Source: Isoetes taiwanensis (taxonomy: Eukaryota > Streptophyta > Lycopodiopsida > Isoetales > Isoetaceae). From it: a stretch of 64,000 bases of DNA. The notes below the pieces were generated by a model. The model ran no database searches. It was not told the DNA's origin and saw only the letters and a program-made list of their open reading frames with translations. Made by a program: the position numbers and the translations under genes. Each line of letters begins with the position of its first letter. The stretch's first letter is position 1. The stretch covers positions 9,876,081-9,940,080 of the forward strand of contig JAJEKV010000047.1 in the NCBI GenBank assembly GCA_021234155.1, given 5' to 3'. Shown here in pieces: positions 13,046-26,086 of this stretch.

Positions 13046-15412
13046 TCAAATCCAGTCTTCAACGTCTCTGATCCATTTTGTTGCAACCCATTTCTCACCT
13101 TTAATTACAGGGCAACTTCCATGCAATGCCAACTGCAAATTTTGAGGCATTTAGCAGACTATACAATTAGCAAAGTGAAGAGAGGAATGCAGACCTTGTC
13201 AAATGTACCATTGGGAAACATTGAATAAAAGAGAAGTGCATCTCCCTGCCTTGGTTTCACCTTAAGACCAATACACTGTTTATAGTCATAGCCAATGTCC
13301 ATATTCCTGTGATTCTGCAGACAAGAAAGATGAAACCTTGGAAAAACTGTTCATAACTGGAAGAGGATGTAATTGGAAGCCCAACTACCTCAAATGGAAA
13401 GACTGTTTCTCCTCCTTCTTCAACATCAGTTAGATAGAGCAGGAAGGAAGCCATCTGTCAGGAGAACTAAATGAGTAGAAATTAAGCACACAACTAAATC
13501 TGCACTAAGAATAAGAAGAAACCACAGAGCATTTAATGTTTGCACTGCCATGTCATCTTTTTCTAGCAAGAACATAAAAACAGGTGTGTAGAGATGTACC
13601 CTTTGGCTCTTCTGTGGTCCATATTCTGCAGGATTGAAAACATCGTAATGACTGTTGTATTTCTGCCCGATATCATAACGGAGGATATTGAATGGCTGCA
13701 GTACATGAAAAGATAAAGCAGCAGGATGTTTACTTGACGTGGAGGATTCATAAGGCCCACATAAGGTTCGCATGCAACAATTGTGGATAGAATGTCAACA
13801 CCATTGTTCATATTGGTGTCTTCTTTTAACTTAGAGAGATTTACCTCTCCATGGCTCCTTGGAATCATTGTTGCTCTAGACATTTTCTCCTCGACCCAGG
13901 CAAGTGTTCCGGACTTGTCCTGTTGTGCACTCATGAATGTACCCTGGCTGTTTAAGGTAATAATCCAGACAAGCTCATCAGAAAGAATCACCACTTTTAG
14001 ACAGATTAGAAACCCAAAAAGACAGAAATAAAACTTCACAGGCATAACAGGGCAGCTCCTGCCCTATTATGCACTGCCAAGTTCCATGTTTCTCTTTCAC
14101 TCTCTCCCACCTCACAACCTCCTTCAGCTCGGATGTTAAACAATAAATCAAGTTAGTTCGAGCTCTTATCTCATGGGGGCAATTGTGGGCTCTGATTCGC
14201 CAACTACTAACAAAATGCATAAAGAAACTTACCTTGTTCTTATTCCCTCAGTTTTTGCCTTTGTTTCCCCTTTCCGGAGAGCCAGGGAAGAAGGGCTCAG
14301 TCTTGTCTTGGCAATGGCAATAATCTTTTCACATTGTTCTTCACTTGCAAACTTTGGGAAAAGCACTGCCCTTGGATACCAGCTCAGTACCTAAGAAAAC
14401 AATATCCGATGCGCAAAACAACACATTAAAATATGTACATAATATGGACACAGTATGAAAGAAACAATGATTGATGCTGTTGTTTTAAAAAGCATTCAAT
14501 TCAAGTGCACATGACTTGCCAAAGAGGAAACTAAATGCCAAGAGAATTATTTGCCAGTTCACCCAACAGAGGCATTAGTGTGAGAGGGAAGGTACAAATA
14601 CTGTAGATGCAGGAACAACATGAACCTTGGCGCAGCGTGATTTAATGCTTAAAAGCTTGCTGTAATAAGTTATGTTACTAATCTGCTTCTAAGGATCCCA
14701 ATAAGGGCATTATTTTAAGGGGAAGTGATAGTGTTGATGCAAAACCAACATCAACCTTGCAGTACCTTGATTTAAAGCCTAAAGCCCACCAATATCTTGT
14801 TCGACAGCATAAAATAAACTATGTTACAAATCTGCAAGTGGCCAATTCGCATGAACAAGCAAATGGATTCCAACCCTGCCTTAGGCTTAGAAAGTTAAGA
14901 ATGTGTTGATCAAGCATAGACATAGTACATACCTGGAAAGATAGAGTGGTAAGGCTATCATCACCCGAAGCACCTTGCTCTACTAGAACATCATCCTCTT
15001 CAAGAGTTCGTGCGAGATTCTCATGATGCTGCACCAAGTAGGATTTGATCACTACATACATCCATATACATAGTAATAACATGCGAATGATTTTGACCAA
15101 ACATAGCCACTTTTTCCTGGTAAAACCACTATGTAATCAAATGGTCCCTGGGTCAGTCTCTAGTTGATCCGGATGAGTATATAAAACTTGTAACAAATTT
15201 TGACCCGCAGTAATCCCTATTCTAAGTAAACTAGTCAAGTACTCTTCATTGCGTGTGCAGAAAGAAAGAAAACAAACCTCAGGCGAAGGCGAGGAACCAA
15301 AGTATCCAAACAGAAAGAACATACTGCAAAGCAATGCAACAACAGGCAGGGGCAGACGCTGGGAACAGGCCCTTCCACGCGTTCTTCCTTTGCCATTGAT
15401 CCCCAAATTCAT
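13046..15412 (-). CDS. P4H: Prolyl 4-hydroxylase, membrane-anchored (8 exons, 286 aa)
   Basis: Exons on the minus strand: 15412-15278, 15028-14933, 14390-14233, 13947-13845, 13695-13600, 13454-13389, 13314-13195 and 13132-13046. They join in frame with GT/AG borders to 286 residues, the usual length of plant enzymes. A type II membrane anchor follows a basic N-terminus (PLPVVALLCSMFFLFGYFG, residues about 21-39). The catalytic domain starts SWYPRAVLFPKFASEEQC. The iron ligands are H and D in NSHYDVF and the later H in ALHGSC. The 2-oxoglutarate lysine is in EKWVATKW. The family hydroxylates prolines of cell-wall proteins and signal peptides in the ER/Golgi using iron, O2 and 2-oxoglutarate. 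The YGPQKSQR and EEGGETVFPFE segments place it near Arabidopsis P4H9/P4H13 as I recall them. An in-frame ATG at 15469 would add 19 residues; I prefer 15412 because it gives a normal short cytosolic tail. Confidence 0.93.
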
Positions 15413-17178
15413 ATTTTCGATCTGAATGCGCAAGCCCAATGACGCAAAAGTCAATCCTGATCGACCCACTTCATAAAATTGACTGGGTTAGCGGCGATCT
15501 CAAATGGGCCGGATCTAAACAACAACAGAAGTCGTATTATTCTTGAAAAAGTCATCGGGCGCGTTCGAAATTAGTGGCGACCAAAAATATCTGTTTGATC
15601 TTTGGAAGAAAAGGCTCGTGCCAAAAGAAGCGGGGTCAGACTTTACTGGTGAAGCAAGCCGGCGGCTGCCGCCATGGAAAAAGTTTCGGACACGATTTTG
15701 AAGGGGTTGAACAGGTGCTGCTCGGCACTGTATATGTGGGTTTTGGCCAGATCTTGAGCCAAAGCGTTGATTTGGACTTTTGTGCTTCGTCTTTGTCCTC
15801 TTTCAGCCATAACGTATTCTTTCTTGTTTGCTTCAGTTGTTCTTATTAATTAACAACTACGTTGTGCATGGGCCTTTGGTTCCCGAGCTTTTGCATTTGA
15901 GATTATCCTTCATAGCTTTTGTTTCCTAGTGATAGCAAGACCTCATTTCCCAATACCATGTAGACAAATTGTCAATTTCTAAGAGTTGAAAATAAAGGAA
16001 TGTCTATCGGCTAGCTTGTACATCTTTTCTCTATCAACATTAACTCCACTTTAACATGGCATAAACATATAGGATATAAGAAAGACTTAGTAAGCGTGTG
16101 TCCGGCAGTAAATGTGTGTCCGACGTTGCCGCGCTAAAGTAAGAAAGTAGGAGCCTGTTCTTTTTTATCCTCCTAAAGTAGGAGCTCGTGTATTTTTACC
16201 TCCATTTAATAGTGGGTTACTCTTCTGGCAAATCGATCGATGTTGTTAGAGCAACAAAGATTGATGTTTGCTAGGGTGGATGTTATTTGCATTGTTTGCT
16301 AGATTGCATGTTATATGCCTTGCTATTTGTTGTTAAAATTATATGCTAACAATATCTCAATGTACTAAATTATCCATTAAAGTTCTGATGTGATAGAGAG
16401 CCCAATGTTTATAAGGAATGTGAGCTCGGTTTGGATGAAGACAGAAGCGTAAGAGTTTGCTTGCACTATACAGAGCAGCTGGATGAAGACGGTGGGGCAA
16501 TAGGTGACACTGTTGGATGAAGATGGTGGAGCAATAGATGACACTGGAACTCTAACACATTAAATTAAATCAAATCTCAGCCCTCGAATTGAAGGATGAA
16601 AGCTAAGTCGTCTGATCTAACAAGAAATATGCATTTTCTATTTAAACATTGTTTAAATAGATATTTTGAGCATGGTCCAACATTGCAATAGGTGAACTAT
16701 TTAAGTCGAACAATAGCAGTAGCATTTAGTGACTGTTTTTAAATTTCCGTTCGTAGTGAAGAGGGAAATCACATATCCATTTCCATTTCCATTCTCATAT
16801 AGGCTTCCAGAGAATGGACATTGACATCAGGGAAAAAATTAAGCATGCTATATATTTTTCCATAAAAAATGGTTTGGCTATTTTTCAAATATTTATAGTA
16901 GTTTATGATATACATTTGGCTAAAGTTATTATTATCATTACATTTATATGTACTTGGACTTAACGAAACTTTTGAATTAAGTATTATAGACTTTTATTTG
17001 GCTATTTTTTTTTAATTGAAAAAGCAAAAAATGTAAATTCTGTAGCTTTAAATATATGTACTACAATTACAAATAACAATCAACAATCAAGAAATATACA
17101 ATAATATTAAAAAACTTTTAACAAAAGCTCACAATATAGCTTATAATATCTATGAATCTGAAGAACATTCAATGCAAT
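15413..17178. other. Intergenic region upstream of the prolyl hydroxylase
   Basis: 15413-15600 should contain the minus-strand promoter and 5' UTR. The rest is AT-rich, with a short tandem duplication (GGATGAAGA.GGTGG.GCAATAG.TGACACTG, about 16480-16545). I see no coding region. The open frame at 15574-15849 has no recognisable protein pattern. Confidence 0.4.
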
Positions 17179-17236
17179 GACACCTTCTAGATACGGTGCT
17201 TCGATCGGCTCCCGAAATTAACTCCAGGAGCCAACC

Positions 17237-17867
17237 GGGTTCGCCCAAAAATTCGCCCAGGCGAACCCGCCGGATTCGCCCAGGTGAACCCGCACCCCTG
17301 ACGTGGCGGGAGCGTCGCGGGGGCAAGATGTGCGTGGCAATAGCTACCGGGTTCGCCCAAGCGAACCCAAACCCGGGTTTGGCCACCCGTGTGATGTCAG
17401 TGCCAGTACTGGCTATGGCTGCCCTGCCGAGTTCGCCCAGGCGAACCCACCGGCGGGGGCCATTATTAACCACGTGGCAGGTCGTCAGATCGGGATGGCA
17501 GGTCGTTTGAGCCGTTATTATTCGCCCTGCCGGGTTCGCTTGGGGGCCATAGCACGTGGGGTGTCGGCGCCAGAAATAGCACCTGGGGTGCAATAATTAA
17601 GTGTGGCCTGTCGAGTTCGCCCAAGCGAACCCACCGGCGGGGGCCATAGCACGTGGGGTGTCGGAGCCCATAGCACGTAGCACCTGTAGCACCACCTGGG
17701 GTGTTAGCATTAACTGTGGCCTGTCGGGTTCGCCCAAACGAACCCACCGGCGGGCCCTACTGTATCAGCATCGACCATCGACCACCAGCAGTGATCCAGG
17801 TGCCAAAAACATGGTCGAAAAGGGTTGAATATGTTCAGCCCGTGGAAAGATTCGCCTGGGCGAATCC
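17237..17867. repeat. Left subterminal cluster of 20-bp imperfect palindromes
   Basis: The unit GGGTTCGCCCAAGCGAACCC (8-base arms GGGTTCGC/GCGAACCC, 4-base centre) or a near copy occurs at about 17250, 17272, 17349, 17429, 17613, 17726 and 17849, with half copies at 17237 and 17532. Several are followed by CACCGGCGGGGGCCAT, so a longer unit has spread. It is likely a transposase-binding array. Confidence 0.85.
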
Positions 17868-18323
17868 TTCTGCGAGCCAAAGGGCTATTTATGGGCGCGC
17901 ACAGCCGTTGTAGCCATTGTTTTCGTTTGGGAGGTTTTGCTTCGCGCGACTGCAAGTGCTAGAGCAGGTGCAGGTGCTATAGCAGGCGCAGGTGTTAGAG
18001 CAGGTGCACTTTCTATCTCTCTCATCTTCCTTTGCATTCTCAATATTGACCATAGGCTTTTTTTTTTTTTGCATTTACCATAGGCTATTTTCTTTTTTGA
18101 AGAACCATTGAAAATTGATAATGGTTGTAAATTTTAATGGTGTTTCTTCAATCAAAGGCTCCGTTGTTTCTTCAATTGAATCAAAGATAATGTTTCAATA
18201 ATACAAAATCTAACCATTCATTGAAACAAGCGACTGTGCAGAGATTTGTGCTGCAACGATCACAGCAGTAGCAGGTTCGTGCTGTAATAGTTTATATTTG
18301 TCTTTCAAGTAGAGTGCACGAGA

Positions 18324-21300
18324 ATGGCAGAGGTAGACACCGACGACTCAGTCAGTCAGGTTTCAGATGAAAATGATAGTGAGTATGATCTTCATGACAC
18401 CGAGGATGACACAATGTCAGAGGATGAAACCGGGGATGATGCAGACGATGGGTGGAACCCGCCTGGCCAGTCCACTTCACAAGTTACTCCCACCCAAGAT
18501 CTTTGTACATGAACTGGCCGGTCTCTACCCGGACCCAGTACAATGGCTTCGTGTTGCTCCTCAGGGTGGTGGTTACGCATTCAACGAGTATGTGTATGGG
18601 TTGATGAGACTGTGCCTACAGCAACACTATGTTCCCCACCCGTCCGAAGTAAGTGCTGCCGATCCCCGCCTACCCCCGGTCCCGCAGAGAAGCGGGAGGG
18701 CACCCGTCGAGAACCATGTTTGGCTGATGTACCGATGGGCTGCATATTGTGAGGAGCTTGCAGTTGACGATGACTCCAGCGGTTGGTTGTACCGGCGCGT
18801 AACCAGGCCTCACAAGTTAGTCCCTTACGTGGAGTTTTGGAGGCAGCTAGTTGCTATGGGCCACCTGAATGGAAGCATCCATCGCTCCCCCACTGCCACG
18901 TTTCAAAAGATTTCAGAGGAATGGGAAATTGGCATACGGCGCCATGGCGTCCCGCAGGAATACATAATGGCGTGCATGGAAGTGTGCACGTGCAAAAGTG
19001 GTCGCACCATGAAGGACAGTGACTTCAACTACTGTGAGGAGACCACCATGGACCGCCTCGAGCAAAGGGTGATTGAGCTTCAAACCACTTATCGTGTCCG
19101 TTTGGTCCATGGGCATCAACGTGTGCGGGTTGCAACGGGTGAGGTTGTGGATGACTATGTCTGCCACCGATGGAGACAACCACGCAGGAGGGGGACCCGG
19201 GGGGATAGGCAAATCAGACGGTCGCACCGCAGAGGATGCTTATTTCGTTTGAGGACAGTGAAAGTAGATGGAAATGGTACGTGAGCACAGAACACACTGG
19301 CCATGACCCTTTCACAAATAAGGAGGATTGGTCCATGCCTGTGTATCCTGAACTGCTTGCGGCTGCCTATCAGGAGCTTAGAAGTATTGGAATGACCCGT
19401 GCTGCGTGGGACTTCGCAAGAGCATGGGGACCGCAAATACGTATGACAGTAAGCCCAGTTGAGCGAGTCATATACCGCTTCACGATGGCGCAGGAGGATG
19501 TGTGGCAACTGGCGTACCGGCAGAGAATACTCGGTAAGATCCCTTGAAAATTCTTTTTCCATGGAGCAGTGATGTTGTCGTAGACTCCACATAATGCCTA
19601 GTTATTGGAACAATATTTAACTCTGTGTTCTCACTCTACTTTCTCACTCTGGCTATGGTTATCCTTGGTCCATACTTTTGTTTCAATGATCTTGTCATAG
19701 AAAATATTTTGTCATTCAATCTCACCACATTGTACCTCGTAGGCGGGAGTCTGGGTACGGACTGGGAAAGCCTTGAGAGCGGGATAGACGATTGGAAAGC
19801 CTCCGGTAAGGTGATTTTCCACCAGCCCTGGAATCCTAATGCTGCAGACCCGTTGGCCCGGCCATGGATCCTAGTCATCCAAGATGACAAGATGTTGGAG
19901 GCTGCTGTAAGGTGGAGCGGCGGTGGTAGTTGGGCCATGGATTCAACCTTTTGCACAAAACAGTGGAAGTTTCCGCTGTACGGAGCCATTGTACCGATTG
20001 CCGGGGGTGTGGGGTTCCCAGTGTTTTACATGCTCTGCAGCGTAGAGGCCGACGAGGGGCACCAACGACATGCCCTTAAGATAGCACTACGTCTTGTGTT
20101 TGAATGAATGGACACAATCAGGCCTAGGTCAATCACCGTTGACATGGACGGGTGTGAGAGATGGGCTATCACCGAGGTCGTGTCAGAAGACCCACATTGT
20201 TGGGAAGACGGTGAGCAGCTATGATGAGCGTGCATTGATTGTATCACTAGATGGAAAATGACACTCATGGTTTTGCAAACAGGTTGCAGGCAATGTTCTT
20301 GCATGTTGGTTCCATGCGAAACGTGCCTGGCAAAAATATCTACTGCCACGCCTGGCCGGGGAGGTGCTAAAGAGAGACGTGGCTCTGCGGCTGTCAAAGT
20401 TGATGACGGAACCGAACGCCCATGCGTACAATCTCCAGTTGGCACAATTTCAACTTGTCTACGGACAAAACCACATCATACAAGGGTGAGTGCACAACGA
20501 CGTTTGGTTGTTACATCCTGACTCTGGGACAAACATCCTGACTCTGGGCGATGTAGGTACTTGAATCACAATTGGCTGAATGGGGCAACGTGGGATGGTA
20601 AATGGCAAAGACACAAACGAATGTTCAACCATGCAGACGTCGACACGACAAACTACGTGGAATCGCACTGGAAAGTTTTGAAGACCCAAACCCTGCAGTG
20701 CAAAGTTAATATAAGGATGTACACGTTAGTGTCTCATCTCATAGGCTTTTCGGACGGGACCTTGCCAGCTGGAGGCACAATCTTGATTCGGTGCGAAGAA
20801 AGATGGAGTCTTGGTAAATACACTCGGGTCTAACTCTTTCGTGTTTTTTGTGCTTTTGTCCGATCGCTGCCCCTCACCCGTCTTTTTCTATCAGCCGAGT
20901 TTGGACGCTATAGCAAACGCTCATATCCGAAGAGACATGCGGGTGCTCACTCGCTTATCCAATCCTTGCACAATAACCCCAACGCCATTCGACTCGAAGA
21001 TGCTGCGGACGTCAGGTTATCTATGGCTAGCCAGTCAACGGAGAGATTGAGATACACTCAGCATATGAGAATGCGATATTGCGATTGCCCATGCCCTCAT
21101 GCTGTGTGCAAACATCTCATAGCGGGAGACTACTTCCTTACCAGCAGCCACCCCGCGTTGTACAATGAGCTATATCCCAACCGACAATTCATTTCGCCCA
21201 TGCCTCCGAGACCGCCCGCACCCACGAACGACGTCGATGTCCTAATCCCGTTGCTACAACAGTGGGATGCGTTGCTCATGGCCGAACACCAGACCGTGCA

Positions 21301-22040
21301 AGCCACCATGTAGAATGCTGATGCTCTTGACCCAGCAGATGTGCGTGACATGATTTCCAAGGTTCGCAGGCAGATCCGATTCTATAGAGACGCAGCCGAC
21401 CCGCCGGTTCACGTCTTCCATGGCGGGTACGACAGACAGCAAGAACATGCCCGCATTGGAGTCCACAGATGGCGTGCAAGGCCACCGTAGCGAGGGACCA
21501 ACCCCCACGACCTCGCGCACGAGTGAGGGACCACACGGGAAGCTGATGGGGCATCACTCATAATTAGGTTCATTAAGTTGTAATAGGGTCCACTTTATTT
21601 GCTGTTTTTACATGTGTGCACAACTAACTGACGTTTATATTGATGCAGCAATGGAAGATGGGCACGCCTCGCAACGTGAAGATGGGCAGGGGTCACGAAC
21701 GCCCTCTTTGACAAGTGGTGATGCCGAGAAAGCATGCATCAAATGGTTGGAGGTGTACGATTTCAACCATGAGGTAGCGGATGGTTGCTCCTGCGAAGCA
21801 GAGGGCTGGCGCATAGTCGATGCCCTAAGGGACAGCATTGCAACCATGGCTGAGCTTCGAGCTAAGCTGCGAAACTTACCTCCAGAAGCATGCAAGGATG
21901 AGATGGCTGACCTGAGAGCCAGGTACGAACAAGCCTTCTACGAGTTCGAATGGGCTTGTGACCAGTGTGAGTCCACCGTCGACTGCTTCCTAGCCCCCCC
22001 GCTGCCAGGCTGTGCTCCCAGGTCACTGCCCTCCCAGTGA
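18324..22040 (+). pseudogene. MULE transposase with SWIM zinc finger, several breaks
   Basis: The frame starts with an acidic N-terminus (MAEVDTDDSVSQVSDENDSE, 18324) and shifts near 18480-18510 into the main frame. An intron is probable at 19534-19742 (GTAAGA...TAG). The DDE/MULE core follows: D1 in WAMDSTFCTKQWKFPLYGAI (about 19935), an in-frame TGA at 20105, D2 in SITVDMDGCERWAI (about 20130), CWFHAKRAWQKY (about 20310), and the catalytic E in TTNYVESHWKVLKTQ (about 20650). Further introns are likely near 20485-20556 and 20813-20893. A SWIM-type zinc finger (CDCPCPHAVCKHL, about 21078-21118) follows, then proline-rich sequence, a TAG at 21313 and a last exon after the acceptor at 21650. 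The protein would cut and move the element; the stops and the shift suggest this copy is dead. The final 130 codons (21651-22040) are acidic and unrecognised. Confidence 0.85.
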
Positions 22041-22204
22041 CCTTCTTTGTATAATATTACACACAAGATTAAAGTAATGTACAAGTGACACTATATAGTT
22101 TTGGAGTGGACAATTGTAACCATGTAAACCATTTAAGTATGCCGGGACGACACAACGTTCACTCATAGCAGAAAACCTTTTAGTTAGAAAAATCTCAATT
22201 AGCA

Positions 22205-24272
22205 CTAACAGTGACCACCGAGTCTTTGTTGGTACCAGTACACCCTACAATAAAGCAGGCCGACTACTACAGGCCACTCACTCCTAAACTGTCGCACATC
22301 GGGCGCCGTGTACCAGGCCCTGCTAATCGGCACAATTGTGTCCGGCCTGGTTTGCCACACGTACCGCACGAGCTGCCGCATGATGAAGCCAATATGCATG
22401 CCGCAGGTGTTGTTGTCGGTCTGCAATGGGCACAATGCCAGTCGCACTGTACCCAAGCCCTCGCACTGTACAAAGACCCAAGCCCTCGCACTGTACAAAG
22501 AGAGTGCAGGTGAGATCACGACAATGGAGCACAAGGGCGCATGAAGTGGGCGAACAAAAGGGCACAAGAAACACTCACGAGCGAAGCGCGGGGAGGTTGA
22601 TGCGTACTCCCGAGACGCCCGGGCGTGTAGGCAAGTTGTCGAAGTACCATCAGCCCACATGATTGTCATCTCCAAGGCCCAGGCGGCCGCGCAGGTCCGC
22701 GTCTCGTATGAGGGCAACGAGCATCCAATGACCACTGCACGCCAAAAATGTAATATTTTCAGCTCTGCTATGTGCACGTTCAAGCCGGAAATGATCTTTG
22801 GAATTGAAACTGAAGCAAAGAAGTGCGTACTTACTTTGTGACGATGGGCCATAGGACCAGACGAAGTGTACCCCAGTCAGGATGCTCAGCAGGATGAAGG
22901 TGGGAGACGCACTCCTCAGGAGACACGTTGTGTGACTCCGACTGAACGTAGTCGTGATAGACACGGGGGTCCATCATCAATAGCTCGTGACGATCCGCTT
23001 CTCCAAGCATGTGCCGCAAGGCGCTACATACATGGACGTCCAGTGGTTAGATGTGGATGACGATGCATACAAAGTAAACCGAGGACGATGCATACAAACT
23101 AAACTCGACACGTACCTCATTAGCACTCGAATGTGTCCCTCCTCCCACTGTCCATCGAGTGTGCAAGCCTCGATGAGGTCAGGTGTGAGTTGTACGCCGC
23201 ATGCTGGACCGGCGCCCTCCTCCAATATCCAAGTGGCCACACTATCCGATGCCCTGCTCGCGACCATGGCAAGGTGTTCGGTGATCTGCTGGCCGTAAAA
23301 GTGGGTGAACACCCTAACCTCCTCCCAGAAGAGGGACTGAAGCTGCAACCTGGCCGGGATCTGCAAGTGCTCGGGAAACTGTGCCGACCTTCTGTGGGGC
23401 TGGGACCATCCTCGAATGGGTACACACACCAGGTAGCTCTAGATGGTGTGCCTGTCAAACTCTCCAAGGTGGTACATGAAGAAACCGCGTGCTCGGTCTC
23501 TCATCCATGCCTCAGTTCCCTCGACATTACGATCAGGCGGAAATGGTGAGATCAAGGTGTGTGCCATGCCTGTGCCTGCCATTGCGGTCCTCACTATGTC
23601 ATCAAAGACCTGGCGGCCCCTAGGAGGGTCAGACATGTCACCGCGCAAGTGCCCTATGGAAGGAGGGGTGGCCATATAGAGATCAGTCGGCAGCATAAAT
23701 GTCCCATGAGTGGAGCCTGAATCTGACCTGCCCCCTACCTCTGACTGGAACTCGTCCCTGTCAGCTTGCAATGCACTCTCCTCTCGGGCAAAGGAGGGAT
23801 CAGTTGGAGTGTGGACGCTGCCAGCTCCAGAAACTAGTGGCGAAGATGGACCCGCACCATAACCTGGGTGAGACTCCCGTATCCTAAGGAGCTCATCTAG
23901 CAGCTCCTGCTCTATGGGCAAATGGCCACCCATCCTCTGTGCAATGGCCCAGTCATTCAGAAGAGCATGTGCGGTCCAGTCTTCCGGCCGGACGCCACCT
24001 GTGCCACTAGCTCTGGCTTTGATGCAACCTTCATGAAAGGGCTGCATCCTCTCACGCTCCCTCCTGTGCTGTGTGCTGCCCTCGTGCAACATGGCGTCCG
24101 GACCCTCTGGAAAGGCCTCCGGGGCCGCCTCAGGGGTTAGGACATGCTGTAGGCGCATTGTTGTTGCGCCTTGTTTCCTCGCTTCTCTGTGTCTGGCGGC
24201 GGCCTCCAACATACGTGCGGCTTTGGCAGGATCTTCTCGACGTCGAGCTGCCCTCTCCCGCTCGGACACCAC
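22205..24272 (-). pseudogene. ULP1-like (C48) cysteine protease carried by the MULE
   Basis: Read on the minus strand. A 277-codon N-terminal block (24272-23439) is rich in A, R and E (ERERAARRREDPAKAARML). The block 23429-22977 holds a conserved-looking helical region. The C-terminal catalytic part follows: VYHDYVQSESHNV, then GHWMLVALIRD with the catalytic His (about 22735), WYFDNL with the likely Asp (about 22640), and QTDNNTCGMHIGFIMRQL with oxyanion Gln and catalytic Cys (about 22410-22360). Frame changes between blocks are partly introns and partly damage. A 25-base tandem duplication (22453-22502) sits just before the Q...C motif. ULP1 proteases cleave SUMO from proteins; the role in MULEs is not known. 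The gene converges on the transposase. Confidence 0.75.
22453..22502. repeat. 25-base tandem duplication within the protease gene
   Basis: The unit ACCCAAGCCCTCGCACTGTACAAAG (shown here by its ends ACCCAAGC...GTACAAAG) is present twice in a row, preceded by a partial third copy (GTCGCACTGTACCC). The length is not a multiple of three, so it would break a frame unless spliced out. Confidence 0.85.
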
Positions 24273-24948
24273 TCTATCTGCAATTCGCGGTGTCGCGGAC
24301 CGTGGCCCGGAATGTCTGTCAGTGGGCCACTATAGATCTGCGTGGTGGCTCTGATGGTGACCCCAAACTCCATCACGCATCAAACCCGGAAATCCAGGGT
24401 CACGACGTATCTTGTGGACAAAGTGTGTACACCCAGGTGCAGTGCAAATCCACCACTGGGCAATGGTGGGGCCCGACCGCTTTCAACCGACATCAACCTT
24501 CTTACGAGGCACCAAATGCCGTGGTATTCCCTGCAACAAAACAAATACGGTTAACAAGCACACACATCAGACCTAGCAGGTTAAGACAATGCGAGTTGGC
24601 GTAGCATTCTACGATGCTACCGATGCGTCCAGGAAGATTAACGCCGCTCTGTAGGCCAAACGGCAGGGGACGCTCATCCATGCCGACTGGCGGAACTGCC
24701 TCTGAATAAGACATGGTCGCTGGCGGAAAAATGGAGTGCGCTCTCGAATAGATATCTGAATTATAGGTGAACATGAGCACTAACATAAGCAATCAACAAA
24801 GTATACTACCATAGCAATCAACAAAGATTTTGAATCGAGAAACATTAAACTACAGTCATACTATAAAATTTAAAAAAATTTACTATGGCTTTCGAAAATG
24901 CAGGTTGGTGGAGTTAGACTTTCACTTTAGTTTAAGAAATGCTAGTGA

Positions 24949-25017
24949 TGGTGATCATACGAGCGGGGGCAGTGATCATACGAGTGATGGTGATCATACG
25001 AGCGGTGATCATACTAA
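24949..25017. repeat. Short tandem array with GTGATCATACGAG
   Basis: GTGATCATACGAGyG recurs four times with small insertions. It lies between the protease gene and the right end of the MULE. Further short repeats follow: AACAACTTAAAaAAC at 25370-25460, and ACGTGGGGAAGCTTsAACTGGC at about 25503 and 25541. Confidence 0.8.
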
Positions 25018-25678
25018 CAAACTAGACTATTTTGGTCCCTTTTTCACAATAATCTCTATAAGGATAGGTGCAGCTTGCAAAGGCAATATATTTAGCTTCT
25101 ACATGAAGGTTGTTTAATGAGAGTGGTGGAAGGGTGGTGTATTCATTGTATAGCTTATTGGATATATAAGCAGTTTGTTCACTCTCAATTTTTTCTAGAA
25201 TTTCAAGTCTTTATATTTTTTGGCATTTGCCACATTTTAATGTCCAGCTATTTTTTCCATTTTGTAAGCATGCAATTTACCTCTAGTGTAGTTTGAAGAT
25301 CAAACTAAACTAGGATCACGGTTATAAAAGATTAAGAAAAGATATATGTTTGCAGCGGCCGCGATAACAACTTAAAAAACTTCAAAACAACTTAAAGAAC
25401 AAAAACAACTTAAAAAACAACTAGAAGACAAAACAAGTAAAAGAAAACAACTTAACCAAAACAACTTCAAAAACGACTTCAAGAGACACCTTACTTAAAA
25501 AAACGTGGGGAAGCTTCAACTGGCTGGCTTGAGCTTGAAGACGTGGGGAAGCTTGAACTGGCTGGTTGGAGCTGACCTTGAAGGCGCAGGGAGGGATCTG
25601 CAACCGAGCTTGAACGGAGCTTGAAGGCGCAGGAGAGAGCCGAGCATGAAAATCTTTGGTATGAGACGCTTGAGTGGA

Positions 25679-26086
25679 GGGTTCGCCCGGGCGAACCCTC
25701 GATCTGCAGGGCCGGGTCACGGATCCGCTCGTGACCCCGGACCCCTGCTTCTGTCAGCTGTCAGCTACCTCGCCTGCCAGTGGGTTCGCCCAAGTGAACC
25801 CGGTAGGGTGCTTTAAAAGTCTGCTGTACCGCCTGCAGGGCCGCCCCTCGTGACCGTCCCGCCGCTACCAACGGCTGCATGTGGGTTCGCCCAAGCGAAC
25901 CCGGTAGGGCGCCGTCGACTGTTTATACCACCCGTACGGGCCTGTCGCTTCGCATTCCGTTCTGGCCGATGGGTTCGCCCAAGCGAACCCGGTAGCATCG
26001 CCCCTGCCGCGCGCCCGACGCTATGCCACACGCCTGAGTCCACACGCCCGAGTCTGACCGCGGTTTGGGTTCGCCCAAGCGAACCC
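25679..26086. repeat. Right subterminal cluster of 20-bp imperfect palindromes
   Basis: The same GGGTTCGCCCAAGCGAACCC unit as at the left end occurs at 25679, 25782, 25883, 25971 and 26067, four of them followed by GGTAG. Spacing is 88-103 bases, more regular than at the left end. Confidence 0.85.

Noticed and set aside
15574-15849. Plus-strand 91-codon frame upstream of the prolyl hydroxylase
   Set aside because: No homology pattern; starts in the presumed promoter region of the divergent gene.
17237-26086. CRISPR-like array of short palindromic repeats
   Set aside because: Repeats are irregularly spaced, vary in sequence, lie in the ends of a transposon in a eukaryotic genome, and have no cas genes.
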